Source of the DNA: Chrysochromulina tobinii
Lineage: Eukaryota; Haptophyta; Prymnesiales; Chrysochromulinaceae
Assembly (NCBI GenBank): GCA_001275005.1
Contig: JWZX01002396.1
Location: 1-27,107, forward strand
DNA: 27,107 nucleotides
Direction: 5' to 3'
Shown here: positions 17,992-26,179 of the stretch, piece by piece
Position numbering within the stretch: position 1 is the first letter of the stretch
Layout of the letters: each line of letters begins with the position of its first letter
Translations under genes and position numbers: made by a program
Notes under the pieces: generated by a model
What the model saw: only the letters and a program-made list of their open reading frames with translations
Told to the model about the DNA's origin: nothing
Databases searched by the model: none

Positions 17992-19023
17992 ATGGCGACA
18001 GGGGCATCGGGTGCTGACCGCTGCTCACAGTGCTGCATGCGCCGCTGCTGCTGTGGCCCGATCATCACGCCAATCCACGTAGCGTATTTCCCAGACCCTG
18101 TGAAGATAGAGGCACTCGAGATCGGCTACCCGTCACCGGCTGTGCTGGCGCTGCTCCACGACGCCGAGATTAGCTACCGGCAGATTGGGCTCGAGGAGCT
18201 GTTGGGCGGGTGCCTTATGGATGAGGGCTTCACCGCGTTGTGTGTGCCAGGTGGTTTCGCTCCGAACTATTTGTCGAGGCTCGGTTCATTGGGCGCTATG
18301 CGCATCCGAGAGTTCATCGACGCTGGTGGTGGCTACATTGGGCTCTGTGCGGGAGCATTCTTGGGCAGCAGTGCAGGGCTCAGCCTCGTCGAAGTCGACG
18401 TAGACGACATCCATAGGTGGGCCCGAGGCAGCGGCCCATGCCAGGTCAACTTTACAGATGCAGGGAGTCTCGTGCTGGGCGCGCTAGGACCTGCGCACGG
18501 TCCAGTGACGGTACGCTACCGAAACGGGCCGCTCATGCGCCCGCGTAGCTGCGATGTGCTCACGCTCGCGACGTTTGCAACGGAATTCCGCGCACGACAT
18601 GACAGTCTGGCTGAGGGGACGCAGTTGAATGGCACACCCGCCATATGCGTCGGCCGCGCTGTCAGCGCCGGCTGCGCGGCATGCGGTGGCGTGGTTGCAC
18701 TGGTCTCGCCACACCTCGAGGACGGTGAGGATGCGAGGTCGCTCACGCCGCTCGCTAACCTGATCCGCTTTTGCTCGCGCGGATCTCTCTACCAGATGTG
18801 GCTTCTGGGAAGCGACGCTCCTGGCTCAGCGGATGGAGCCCGGGACGGTGCTGTTGTACAGACGTGGGGCAACGGCGAGCTCCAATCTGGGCGTCGGGCC
18901 CATGATGAGCTTCATGCGTCTGCTGAGCACACCCGGGCGATCCAAGCGGCGGCCGATGTGCAGATCAGGTGGGCAGAGCCTGAGGTTGCGCGCGGCGGCG
19001 GCGCTCAGACGGAGGTCTCGTGA
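17992..19023 (+). CDS. BPL_N-like (class I glutamine amidotransferase fold) protein
   Basis: The core resembles the stand-alone BPL_N domain found at the N-terminus of fungal biotin-protein ligase and in uncharacterised algal, plant and bacterial proteins. The signature blocks are VPGGFAPNYLSRLGSLGAMRIREFIDAGGGYIGLCAGAF (described here as two halves: VPGGFAPNYLSRL, then MRIREFIDAGGGYIGLCAG). The predicted nucleophile is Cys119 (18346-18348) in the elbow GLCAGAF, and His241 and Glu243 in SPHLED match the His-x-Glu of class I amidotransferases, so the triad looks complete. No biotin-ligase catalytic domain follows; the C-terminal 80 residues are polar and unrecognised. A Cys-rich stretch at residues 11-21 (CSQCCMRRCCC) precedes the fold. 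Substrate and reaction are unknown; hydrolase or amidotransferase activity is inference. There is no intron. Confidence 0.75.
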   Translation: MATGASGADRCSQCCMRRCCCGPIITPIHVAYFPDPVKIEALEIGYPSPAVLALLHDAEISYRQIGLEELLGGCLMDEGFTALCVPGGFAPNYLSRLGSLGAMRIREFIDAGGGYIGLCAGAFLGSSAGLSLVEVDVDDIHRWARGSGPCQVNFTDAGSLVLGALGPAHGPVTVRYRNGPLMRPRSCDVLTLATFATEFRARHDSLAEGTQLNGTPAICVGRAVSAGCAACGGVVALVSPHLEDGEDARSLTPLANLIRFCSRGSLYQMWLLGSDAPGSADGARDGAVVQTWGNGELQSGRRAHDELHASAEHTRAIQAAADVQIRWAEPEVARGGGAQTEVS

Positions 19024-19784
19024 GCGTGAGAGAGACACTGGCACCCCGGGAGTGGACTGCATTGGACTGCACACAAATGACAGTGGGCGCAAACTGTACG
19101 TTACAAGGCTAGCGATGCCAAGTCGGTAATCGGTATCGGGGACGGGGTCGCGACGTTATGAATATGAATCGCGTGGCCGCCGCCCGCGCAGCGGCACGCG
19201 CGTCCTCGAAGCGCGTCCGCGAACGTCCCCGCACCGCCCGGTTCGGCACTTCGCTTCTCGGCCATCGGCCTTCGCGCCGGCGCATGTTCGGCGGCGGTAC
19301 ACATGAGATCGTCACATTATATCCGTCACATCATGAAACGCACACGCACCATGTATGCTCGTATATGCTCGAATCGCCTCGAGATCGGGCACACGCCCCC
19401 GACGGGTACGCTGCTGCCTCCTCACTGGAGGAGCGCGGCGCGGGGCGTGCTAACATCTGAACAAACGTCGTGTCGGAACCGACGCCACACGCACGGTCAT
19501 ACATCCCTCATCATCTCTCACTCAGTCTTTTCACCATGCCTTGGCCCAACGCCACGACGTCACAGGAGAGGACTCTCTCTCCGCCAGAGTCGCCGGAAAA
19601 TCATATTCGAGTACGCTCTCCGTACCGGCTGCGGAAGCGACGTGCAAGTTTCGCGGCACAAATGCCGCGCTCGGTAGGGTCTGGCTGCAGGATCCACAAC
19701 GTGCGAAGCGCTATCGGCATGCACCCAAGGGGCCTCGCCCTCATCCTTTCCCGCCGTGGTCTGGGTGCCTACCTTGCTGTAGGC
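19024..19784. other. Intergenic region between convergent genes
   Basis: This 760-base gap separates two facing 3' ends. It is longer than 3' UTRs usually need in so compact a region. Short frames within it are basic and low-complexity and show no domain. GACGTCAC near 19557 resembles a CRE/bZIP site. I recognise no tRNA, snRNA or repeat, but a small non-coding RNA gene cannot be excluded by eye. Confidence 0.45.
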
Positions 19785-20924
19785 TCAGTCAGACATGACG
19801 AATCCGCCCGGGTTCTTCTTTGCAAGTCGCTTCATGCGTTTATCCTTGGCCGATTTCGATTTGGGCGTGTTCGTGTTGCTCGCCATCATCGTTTCGTACT
19901 CAGTCAGGTTGTCGTCGATCCAGAGCCTATAGCCCTTCAACTCCTCTTGCTCGGCCTCCGCGCACTCATCCCACTCCTCCTGCGACATGCCCAGCGCCAT
20001 GCGCGTCATATACCCGGGCTCCAGGTGACCGCCAGTCGCGTAGAACATGGCCACCGACCTGGCGGTGATGGGTAGCTTGAAGAGGGAGACGATGACGGAG
20101 TCGTACGGCGTGGGTGCGGCACCAAGCAGCTCGTAAAGTTCAGCGTCCACCTGGGCCTCGGCATCCTTGCGCAGCTTCTCAATCTTGTCCTGCTTCGACT
20201 CCTTTTTCGCCTTCGAAGGGCTGGGAGGCGGCTTGCCGTCCTTGGTGGCAGCGGCCGCCGGCGCGGGCTCCTCTTTGGGCTCGCTCTTGGGCCGCGTCTT
20301 CTCCAACACGGCCATCGCTTCCTTGACGCGCTCCTGGTACCGCGTCGTCGGCGCGCGCTTCATTGACGCGAGCGCCTGCTCGTACTGCGACTTCTTGAGC
20401 AAGTACTGCATCGCGGACGCGCCGAGCACCGTCACGAGGAAGACGAAGCGCAAGTCCGATTTGGGCGCGTACTTGGGCCGCGAGTACTTGAAGTAGAAAC
20501 CAGGGAACTCGAACGGGTTCTCGAGCACGTAGTTGTAGTTCTTGCGCATCTCCGTTGACGAGAGGATCTCGTAAGCATTCGCGTACTTGGGGAAGACCTG
20601 GCGGCAGTACTCCACATCGCCAGTCGAGCACTTGTCCGGATGGTATTCGGCCGCCAGACGGCGGTACGCGCGCTTGATCGGGATCGGGCCCGCAGTCGGC
20701 TCGACGCCGAGCAACTCGTAGCAGTTGTCATGCTCGCAGTAGCTGAACTTTTCTGCAGCCTCCTGACGCTCTGGGTCCTTGTACTGCATGGCATCCTCTT
20801 TGGCAGACTTCTTCTTCTTCCCACCGCTCTCCTTTTTCGGCTCCTCCGACGCCGGCTCTTCGTCCTGCGCGAGCGCGGACGCCGTCAGCGCCAGGATCAC
20901 GAACCCAATATACGTAGCCTTCAT
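19785..20924 (-). CDS. DNAJC25: DNAJC25-like ER membrane J-domain protein
   Basis: The 379-residue product is close to DNAJC25 in length and layout. The start ATG at 20924 gives a clear signal peptide (MKATYIGFVILALTASALA) followed by a Lys/Glu-rich stretch. The J domain runs from about residue 67 (NCYELLGVEP) through YHPDKC, with the HPD triad at 95-97, to about 130, so it should stimulate an Hsp70, presumably ER BiP. A Pro/Phe/Tyr-rich segment leads to a membrane helix at about 158-176 (LRFVFLVTVLGASAMQYLL). The C-terminal block MSQEEWDECAEAEQEEL...LWIDDNLTEYE is characteristic of the DNAJC25 family. The tail is strongly basic. The frame continues upstream over the repeat array, but that part is not family-like. 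It diverges from the PP2C gene. Confidence 0.88.
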   Translation of the reverse strand: MKATYIGFVILALTASALAQDEEPASEEPKKESGGKKKKSAKEDAMQYKDPERQEAAEKFSYCEHDNCYELLGVEPTAGPIPIKRAYRRLAAEYHPDKCSTGDVEYCRQVFPKYANAYEILSSTEMRKNYNYVLENPFEFPGFYFKYSRPKYAPKSDLRFVFLVTVLGASAMQYLLKKSQYEQALASMKRAPTTRYQERVKEAMAVLEKTRPKSEPKEEPAPAAAATKDGKPPPSPSKAKKESKQDKIEKLRKDAEAQVDAELYELLGAAPTPYDSVIVSLFKLPITARSVAMFYATGGHLEPGYMTRMALGMSQEEWDECAEAEQEELKGYRLWIDDNLTEYETMMASNTNTPKSKSAKDKRMKRLAKKNPGGFVMSD

Positions 20925-21143
20925 CGCCGTGACAGACGTGGCAGAGAAGCCCCTTCCCGAAAGTGTGAACGGTTTCTTTTCCCTCCGAACCCAACCCAAT
21001 CTCCTTTTGGCTGAAACTCCCCTGCCGTGACTTTTGGGGAAAAGTCTTGACTTTTGGGGAAAAGTCTTGACTTTTTGGGAAAAGTCTTGACTTTTTTGGA
21101 AGCCAAAATCGACGCCGCGGCTTTTTTCCGACGGAGGGGCACA
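20925..21143. promoter_or_regulatory. Shared promoter, DNAJC25 / PP2C
   Basis: Only 219 bases separate the two outward-facing start codons, so both promoters overlap. The gap holds a tandem array of palindromes at 21029-21104, annotated separately, placed nearer to the PP2C start. No TATA box stands out. Confidence 0.6.
21029..21104. repeat. Tandem 20-base palindromic repeats in a bidirectional promoter
   Basis: The unit GACTTTT-GGGG-AAAAGTC plus TT occurs perfectly at 21029-21048 and 21049-21068, with one change at 21069-21088 (GACTTTTTGGGAAAAGTCTT), and a truncated fourth copy starts at 21089. Each full copy is a perfect inverted repeat with 7-base arms. The period is exactly 20 bases, about two helical turns, so bound proteins would sit on one face of the DNA. 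It could act as an operator-like element or form hairpins in the PP2C 5' UTR. Confidence 0.8.
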
Positions 21144-22556
21144 ATGGGCTGTGCGTCTAGCCATCCCGAAGAGTATGTGGAGCCCGGCAGCCCGCCCAGC
21201 ACCCCGCAAAAGAAACGCCCAGAGCCGACTAGCCCGCCGCGGAGTAAGAAGAACATGTTGAGCGGTGGCCAGAGCAGGAAGAACCTCACTCCAACGAAGA
21301 GCGCGCAGGCAATTGATCTCACCGATTTCTTTGAGCAGATTGCATCGAAATCGCAGTACACAGAGCCCGCCAACCTAAAGGAGTTTGTGAGAGTACCCGC
21401 AAGCACGCAGCTCGCATACGAGTTCGAGGGGGTCACTGCTAAGCAGAGAGAACAGATCGCGAAGCTGCCACCAAGCCCCTTCTCAGAAAGCCGCGTCGGC
21501 CTCCGAACGCTCAAGGGCATGAACGGGCGGGAAAAGGACAAGGACGGAAACGACAAGCCGCGCGCCCCAAAGATGGAGAATCAGGACTGCCTCATGCTCA
21601 CGCGCTTGGAGTATGGCACGAAGCCGGAGCTCGCAGTGTGCGTGGGCGTGTACGATGGACACGGCGTGATGGGCAGAGTCATGTCGCACGTGGTTGCGCG
21701 GCACGTGGCCGCCGCCGTGAAGGATAAGGAAGATTATCTTGAAAATGGGGCATCCGCGACCAGTGCGTTGCTGCGCCAGATCATCTTGGAGGCCGACCGG
21801 AAGACCGAGACCGAGGTGTACCCTGATGCCTACAAGAAGAGTGGCTCGACCGCCTCCGTGTGCGTGATCACTGATTCGAATATGGTTGTCGGTACCTTGG
21901 GCGACTCACGCTGCCTTAAGCTCTCATCGAGCGATGGCAAGCCGTGGGCGGTCACAACCGCCACCACATGCCACAAGGTGGACGATCCTGTAGAGATGGC
22001 GCGCATCGTTGCTTGCGGCGGCAAGGAGGCGATCCTGCCTCCACCAGCCGGCGAAGAGAAGCAGCCGACGCGCGTGCAGGTGAAGGATGAAACCACTGGC
22101 AGCATGCTCGCGCTTGCAATGTCGCGCGCGTTTGGCGACGGGCTGTTCAAGCCGGTGGGCGTGACGGCCGAACCAGAGATGCTCTCGGTGCCCATCACCC
22201 CAACCGACCGCTGTGTGGTACTCGGCTGCGACGGCGTCTTTGACTACCTCAGTGACGAGGAGGTGTGCGAGATTGCGTGGACCTATCGCTACTCGGCCAC
22301 GGCTGCCGCCAAAGCGATTGAGGCCGTCGCGGCGACCCGTCAGGACACCTCAGATGACGGCTATCGCGACGACACGACATGTGCTGTCGTCTTCCTCCCA
22401 CTTGCCGATACGTCTATGGACGGCGGCAACGCCGGCTTTGGCGCTGCCAAATCGGTCCGGGAAATACAGAACGATGTCGATGTGGCGATTAAGAGGTGGG
22501 TGCCGAATGCGGAAGTCAAAAAGCAACGAGTCACGATACGTGACTTCAGCGCATGA
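21144..22556 (+). CDS. PP2C-family (PPM) serine/threonine phosphatase, likely N-myristoylated
   Basis: PPM phosphatases are metal-dependent monomeric Ser/Thr phosphatases. The chosen ATG at 21144 gives MGCASSH, a classic N-myristoylation and palmitoylation signal, so membrane attachment is likely. Residues 7-140 are a Pro/Lys/Ser-rich linker. The catalytic motifs are present in order: ENQD (145-148), VYDGHG (169-174), SGSTAS, GTLGDSR, LAMSRAFGD, LGCDGVFDYLSDEEV and YRDDTTCAVVFL. All metal-binding aspartates expected from the family are visible, so it should be active. The 470-residue length suits a plant/algal-type PP2C with an N-terminal extension. An ATG-less extension of the frame upstream covers the palindromic repeats and is not coding-like. 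Substrate unknown. Confidence 0.9.
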   Translation: MGCASSHPEEYVEPGSPPSTPQKKRPEPTSPPRSKKNMLSGGQSRKNLTPTKSAQAIDLTDFFEQIASKSQYTEPANLKEFVRVPASTQLAYEFEGVTAKQREQIAKLPPSPFSESRVGLRTLKGMNGREKDKDGNDKPRAPKMENQDCLMLTRLEYGTKPELAVCVGVYDGHGVMGRVMSHVVARHVAAAVKDKEDYLENGASATSALLRQIILEADRKTETEVYPDAYKKSGSTASVCVITDSNMVVGTLGDSRCLKLSSSDGKPWAVTTATTCHKVDDPVEMARIVACGGKEAILPPPAGEEKQPTRVQVKDETTGSMLALAMSRAFGDGLFKPVGVTAEPEMLSVPITPTDRCVVLGCDGVFDYLSDEEVCEIAWTYRYSATAAAKAIEAVAATRQDTSDDGYRDDTTCAVVFLPLADTSMDGGNAGFGAAKSVREIQNDVDVAIKRWVPNAEVKKQRVTIRDFSA

Positions 22557-23172
22557 CTCAAGAGAACTGCAAATGTTTGTCGTCTGCAGTGTGTTGGTGC
22601 AAGGGCAAGGGGGCAGGCAAGCACAAGGAGGTGCAAGGAGGCCACACACGCCCAGCGCTGTGCCTACGTACCTTTACCTACGGACGAACGGGCGTGTGGG
22701 GCAACAGACATATCATCCATCGGGCACGTTTGCGGCGACCGGCGTGGTGGTGGGCGGTCGTGGGTTTTTCGCGCACCGTCCGACGCACCCGCGACCCGGG
22801 TCGGCGATTTCTCCGCTCTCCGCTCTCCGTCTGCAACATACTGCATTTCGATTTCGATCTTCGTGTGTACGAGTATACACCCGTTCGGGGCACGGGTGGA
22901 AGAGGCGCCCAGCCCCGCGCCCGCGGTGGCCCGGGGCTGCGGCGCGACCCCGGGGCGGGGTGGTTCCCGCGCCGCGCGACCGCGGGGAACCCCCGGGGCC
23001 CGACGCACCCTCCGAGGGTCCGACCCTGGCGCCTGGCCGGCGACCGGGCGCCAACGCGACCGTTCGGTTACCGGTCCGGCGGTGGGGCTGGTGCATACGA
23101 CAAAGAGGCGTCGTGATATGTGATGTTTCAATATATACCAAAGTGCGCCGTTCACGGCTTTAGGGCCGCAGT
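22557..23172. other. Intergenic region between convergent PP2C and Obg
   Basis: These 616 bases hold both 3' ends. Bases about 22885-23070 are extremely GC-rich and include an imperfect hairpin, GGTTCCCGCG (22962-22971) with CGCGGGGAACC (22981-22991). The part next to Obg is AT-richer (TTTCAATATATACC near 23125-23140). I considered rRNA because of the GC-rich block but see no conserved rRNA segment. No gene is supported. Confidence 0.5.
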
Positions 23173-24502
23173 TTAGCGCTCAATTTCGCTTCGGACAGGG
23201 TCCGACGAGTCGTCCTCGTCGGTCTCGGGAACGATCCCTGACCTACCGTCGTCCGTCGCGCCGCCAGCTCCGCTGTCCACATTCTCGACCTCGTCTCCGG
23301 CATAAATTTCGCGGCTGCTAAGAGCTCGGGCCTCGGCCTCCGCCTCCGCCTGCGCGTCCGGAGGCCCCAGCTGCTCAAGTATGGAGCTCGTGCGACTTAG
23401 CAGCGTCTTCAGGTTGCGCTGTGCGACACTTGAGATCGCAATCACTCGCCCGTGGCCACTCGCCTCCTTGAGCAGGCGCACCGTCTGCTCGGCGTGCTCG
23501 GCCACGTGCGGCAAGTCGGTCTTCGTGAGCACCACAACTTGCGGGATGTCACGCAGCGTCTGCGAGTAGATCGCAAGTTCATGGTTGATCGACATAAGTT
23601 CCGCAACGGCGTCCTTGCTCTCGCCGTCGATGAGGTGGAGCAGCAAGCGGCAACGCTCCGTGTGGCGCAGGAAGGCAAGCCCCAGACCCTTGCCCGCCGC
23701 GGCGCCCTCAATCAACCCCGGGATGTCGAGCCACACCATCGGCCGGCTCCGGAGCCCAAAGCGTTGCATCTCGCACACACCCAGATTCGGGATGAGCGTG
23801 GTGAACGGATAGTCGGCGACCTTGGGACGCGCGCGCGTCACCGCCCTTAGCAGCGAACTCTTGCCCGCGTTGGGCACGCCCACGAGACCAACGTCCGCCA
23901 CCAACGTCATCGAGAGCACGAGCCACTTCTTTTGCGTGCCGCCCGGTGGCGTCTTGCCCTTCGAATCGCGCTTCGTCCGGAACCACACATCGCCATTACC
24001 CTCGCCGCCGTGGCCGCCTTCGGCGACCAGGAGCCGTGAGCCGTGGCTGACGAGCTTGCCGAGGGTCGTATTCGTTGCGCGGTCGACGATCAAGCAGTTT
24101 GGTGGGACCCTCACAACCACGTCGGAACCTCTTGCACCCGCCTCCCTTGCCTTGCCCATCGTGTCCGCGTTCTGCTTGGAAGTTGCCCTGGTTTGGCAGA
24201 TGCGAGAGCGTGTTGTAGTCGCTGGTGCATTCAATGTAGACGTCTCCGCCGTTGCCACCGCTGCCGCCCGCCGGGCGTTGGCCCATGAAGCCAATCGCAC
24301 CCTCGCCGCCTGCGCCTGAGCGGACGAATACCTCGACGCGGTCGAAAAAGAAGCGCTCGAGCTCGGAGGCGGCGTCGCCCGCAAGCAGGCGAGCCACCCC
24401 AACACGCTGCTGCCACGGCAGCACGCGGCCAGCACCATACAATCTGTGGGCCGCAGTTAGCGTGAGAGCGTGGACGATGAAGACGGCCACACCACGCGAC
24501 AT
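23173..24502 (-). CDS. Obg/CgtA GTPase for organelle ribosome assembly, with one-base frameshift
   Basis: Obg GTPases bind the 50S precursor in bacteria; plant and algal copies serve plastid (ObgC) or mitochondrial ribosomes. Coding starts at ATG 24502 and changes frame near 24137-24139. The upstream part has an N-terminal hydrophobic stretch (MSRGVAVFIVHALTLTAAHRL), a possible targeting signal, then the Obg fold: GGEGAIGF, GGSGGNGGDVYIE, GNFQAERGHDGQGKGG. The downstream part continues GSDVVVRVPP, AEGGHGGEGN and the G domain: GVPNAGKSS (G1), DYPFTT (G2), DIPGLIEG (G3), TKTD (G4, where NKxD is usual). Dropping one G from the GGG run restores GKGGG-ARGSD and about 442 residues. The C-terminal OCT domain of some bacterial Obg is absent; the tail is acidic. 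A sequencing indel is the simplest explanation. It diverges from RimO. Confidence 0.82.
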
Positions 24503-24628
24503 CGGTGAAATTCACACTTGAAATCGCACATACTCTATGTGCGCGGGGGAGGCGACGGGTCGTTTCGGCGAGTAATCGTGACTTGACTTGTCTCCACCTA
24601 TCACGAGATCTCGAACTATCTCACGTTG
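24503..24628. promoter_or_regulatory. Short shared promoter, Obg / RimO
   Basis: Only 126 bases separate the outward-facing ATGs of Obg and RimO, so the two genes almost certainly share a promoter region. The segment 24575-24625 contains AACTATCTCACG and TATCACGAG. No TATA box is evident. Confidence 0.6.
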
Positions 24629-26179
24629 ATGACGAAGAAGTGTCCAATGTGGTCCTTGCTCCTTCAGTCGACTGCAGCAATGGCAGTCACGGCGAAGTCG
24701 CCGACGCCGAATTTTGGCCTGCGCTCGGTCACGCCGCAGGCGCACTCAGTCGCGCTCGTCGCGCTCGGCTGCCCGAAGAACACCGTGGACGCCGAGGTGA
24801 TGCTTGGCGACCTGCAGCGCAGCGGACTCCGGGTGATCAGCGATCCGTCCAAGGCAGACGTTGTGATCGTCAACACCTGCGCCTTTGTCGATGACGCGAA
24901 GAGTGAGTCCATCTCTGCGATCATCGAGGCCGCACAGCTCAAGGCGGAACGTTCGTCGCCAGTCCGTGGCCTCTTCGTCACCGGCTGCATGGCACAGCGG
25001 TACTCCGATGATTTGGCGACGGAGCTGCCCGAAGTCGACGCAGTCGTCGGCTTCGAGCACTACTCCGATTTGCCGCAGCAGGTGCACGCGCTCCTCGCCA
25101 GGGGCGCCGACGAAGAGGTCGCGCCAGCACAGGTGTTCGTCGGCAGCGCGTCCGTCCCTTTCCGCTCGGAGGAGACGCGCGTGCGGCTAACGGCGTCGCA
25201 CACGGCGTACCTCCGCGTCGCGGAGGGATGCGATCACGCGTGCACGTTCTGCGCGATCCCGGGCTTCCGCGGCAAGTTCCGCTCCAAGCCGTTTAACATC
25301 GCGTTGGCTGAGGCGACACGGCTCGTCGAGAGCGGCGTGCGCGAGATCAACCTGATCGCCGAGGACACGAACCAGTACGGGAGCGACTGGGGCGAGCAGG
25401 ACGGGCGGCGCCTCGCCGATTTCCTGCACGCGCTCGCAGAGCTGCCCGGTCTCCGCTGGATTCGGTTGCTCTACTGCTATCCGTCGTACTTTTCGCCCGA
25501 GCTCGTCGACGCCATCGCGGGCATCGACAAGGTCGTCAAGTACATTGACATCCCGCTGCAGCACCTCTCGCCCACAGTGCTCCAGCGCATGCGCCGGCCG
25601 CCCGCGAGCAACACGCTCAGCCTGCTGCGCAAGCTACGCGAGCGCGTACCGTCGCTCACGCTGCGCACCACATTCATCAGCGGCTTTCCCGGGGAGACTG
25701 CTGAGGAGCACGCGGAGCTCATGGAGCGCGTGCGTGAGCTGCAGTTCGAGCGCGGGGGTGCCTTCGCGTACTCGCAGGAGGAGGGCACGCCTGCGGCGAC
25801 GATGCCCGACCAGGTGGATGCTGACGTCAAGGAGGCGCGTCGTGATGAGCTCATCGCGAGCTTCCAGGAGTATGCGGAGGCTTGGGCGACCGCCCAGGTT
25901 GGTCGTGAGCTCCGGGTGCTCGTCGACAAGATCGAAGGGGAGGATGCGATCGCTCGAACGGAGGCAGACGCGCCCGACATCGACGGCAGCTGCCGGTTGA
26001 TGGGATGCGCGCACCTCGCGCCAGGCACCGAGCTCCTCGCGACAGTCATCGCCGCGGACGTGATGGAGCTCGTTGCGATCCCCTCGACGAGTGAGAAAGC
26101 GATCGCTCACTTCTCGGCGCCGCCGCCCGTCCAGGAACAGGCTTGTGACCACGACCACAACCACGACCATGACCACTGA
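24629..26179 (+). CDS. rimO: RimO-type methylthiotransferase for ribosomal protein uS12
   Basis: RimO is a radical-SAM enzyme that adds a methylthio group to an aspartate of ribosomal protein uS12 in bacteria-like ribosomes. The N-terminal methylthiotransferase domain has the RimO-specific start VALVALGCPKNTVDAEVM with Cys48, then Cys84 (NTCAFVDDAK) and Cys120 (TGCMAQRY), which should hold the auxiliary 4Fe-4S cluster. The radical-SAM cluster motif CDHACTFC has Cys201, Cys205 and Cys208, followed by AIPGFRGKFRS, IAEDTNQYG, IDIPLQHLS and TTFISGFPGET. A TRAM-like domain ends the fold (about 420-490). Bacterial RimO is near 440 residues; this 516-residue form adds a 40-residue N-terminal extension with a hydrophobic core (SLLLQSTAAMAVTA), plausibly plastid or mitochondrial targeting, and an unusual His/Asp tail. 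I chose the first ATG; the codon before it is TTG. Confidence 0.93.
   Translation: MTKKCPMWSLLLQSTAAMAVTAKSPTPNFGLRSVTPQAHSVALVALGCPKNTVDAEVMLGDLQRSGLRVISDPSKADVVIVNTCAFVDDAKSESISAIIEAAQLKAERSSPVRGLFVTGCMAQRYSDDLATELPEVDAVVGFEHYSDLPQQVHALLARGADEEVAPAQVFVGSASVPFRSEETRVRLTASHTAYLRVAEGCDHACTFCAIPGFRGKFRSKPFNIALAEATRLVESGVREINLIAEDTNQYGSDWGEQDGRRLADFLHALAELPGLRWIRLLYCYPSYFSPELVDAIAGIDKVVKYIDIPLQHLSPTVLQRMRRPPASNTLSLLRKLRERVPSLTLRTTFISGFPGETAEEHAELMERVRELQFERGGAFAYSQEEGTPAATMPDQVDADVKEARRDELIASFQEYAEAWATAQVGRELRVLVDKIEGEDAIARTEADAPDIDGSCRLMGCAHLAPGTELLATVIAADVMELVAIPSTSEKAIAHFSAPPPVQEQACDHDHNHDHDH

Noticed and set aside
21029-21104. CRISPR array
   Set aside because: The repeats are directly adjacent with no unique spacers, and the genome is eukaryotic.
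22885-23070. Possible rRNA fragment because of very high GC
   Set aside because: No conserved rRNA segment is recognisable and the block lies between two facing gene ends.
24130-24150. A small intron in Obg explaining the frame change
   Set aside because: No GT-AG pair removes a suitable length here, and no family residues are missing or added; a single base explains the change.
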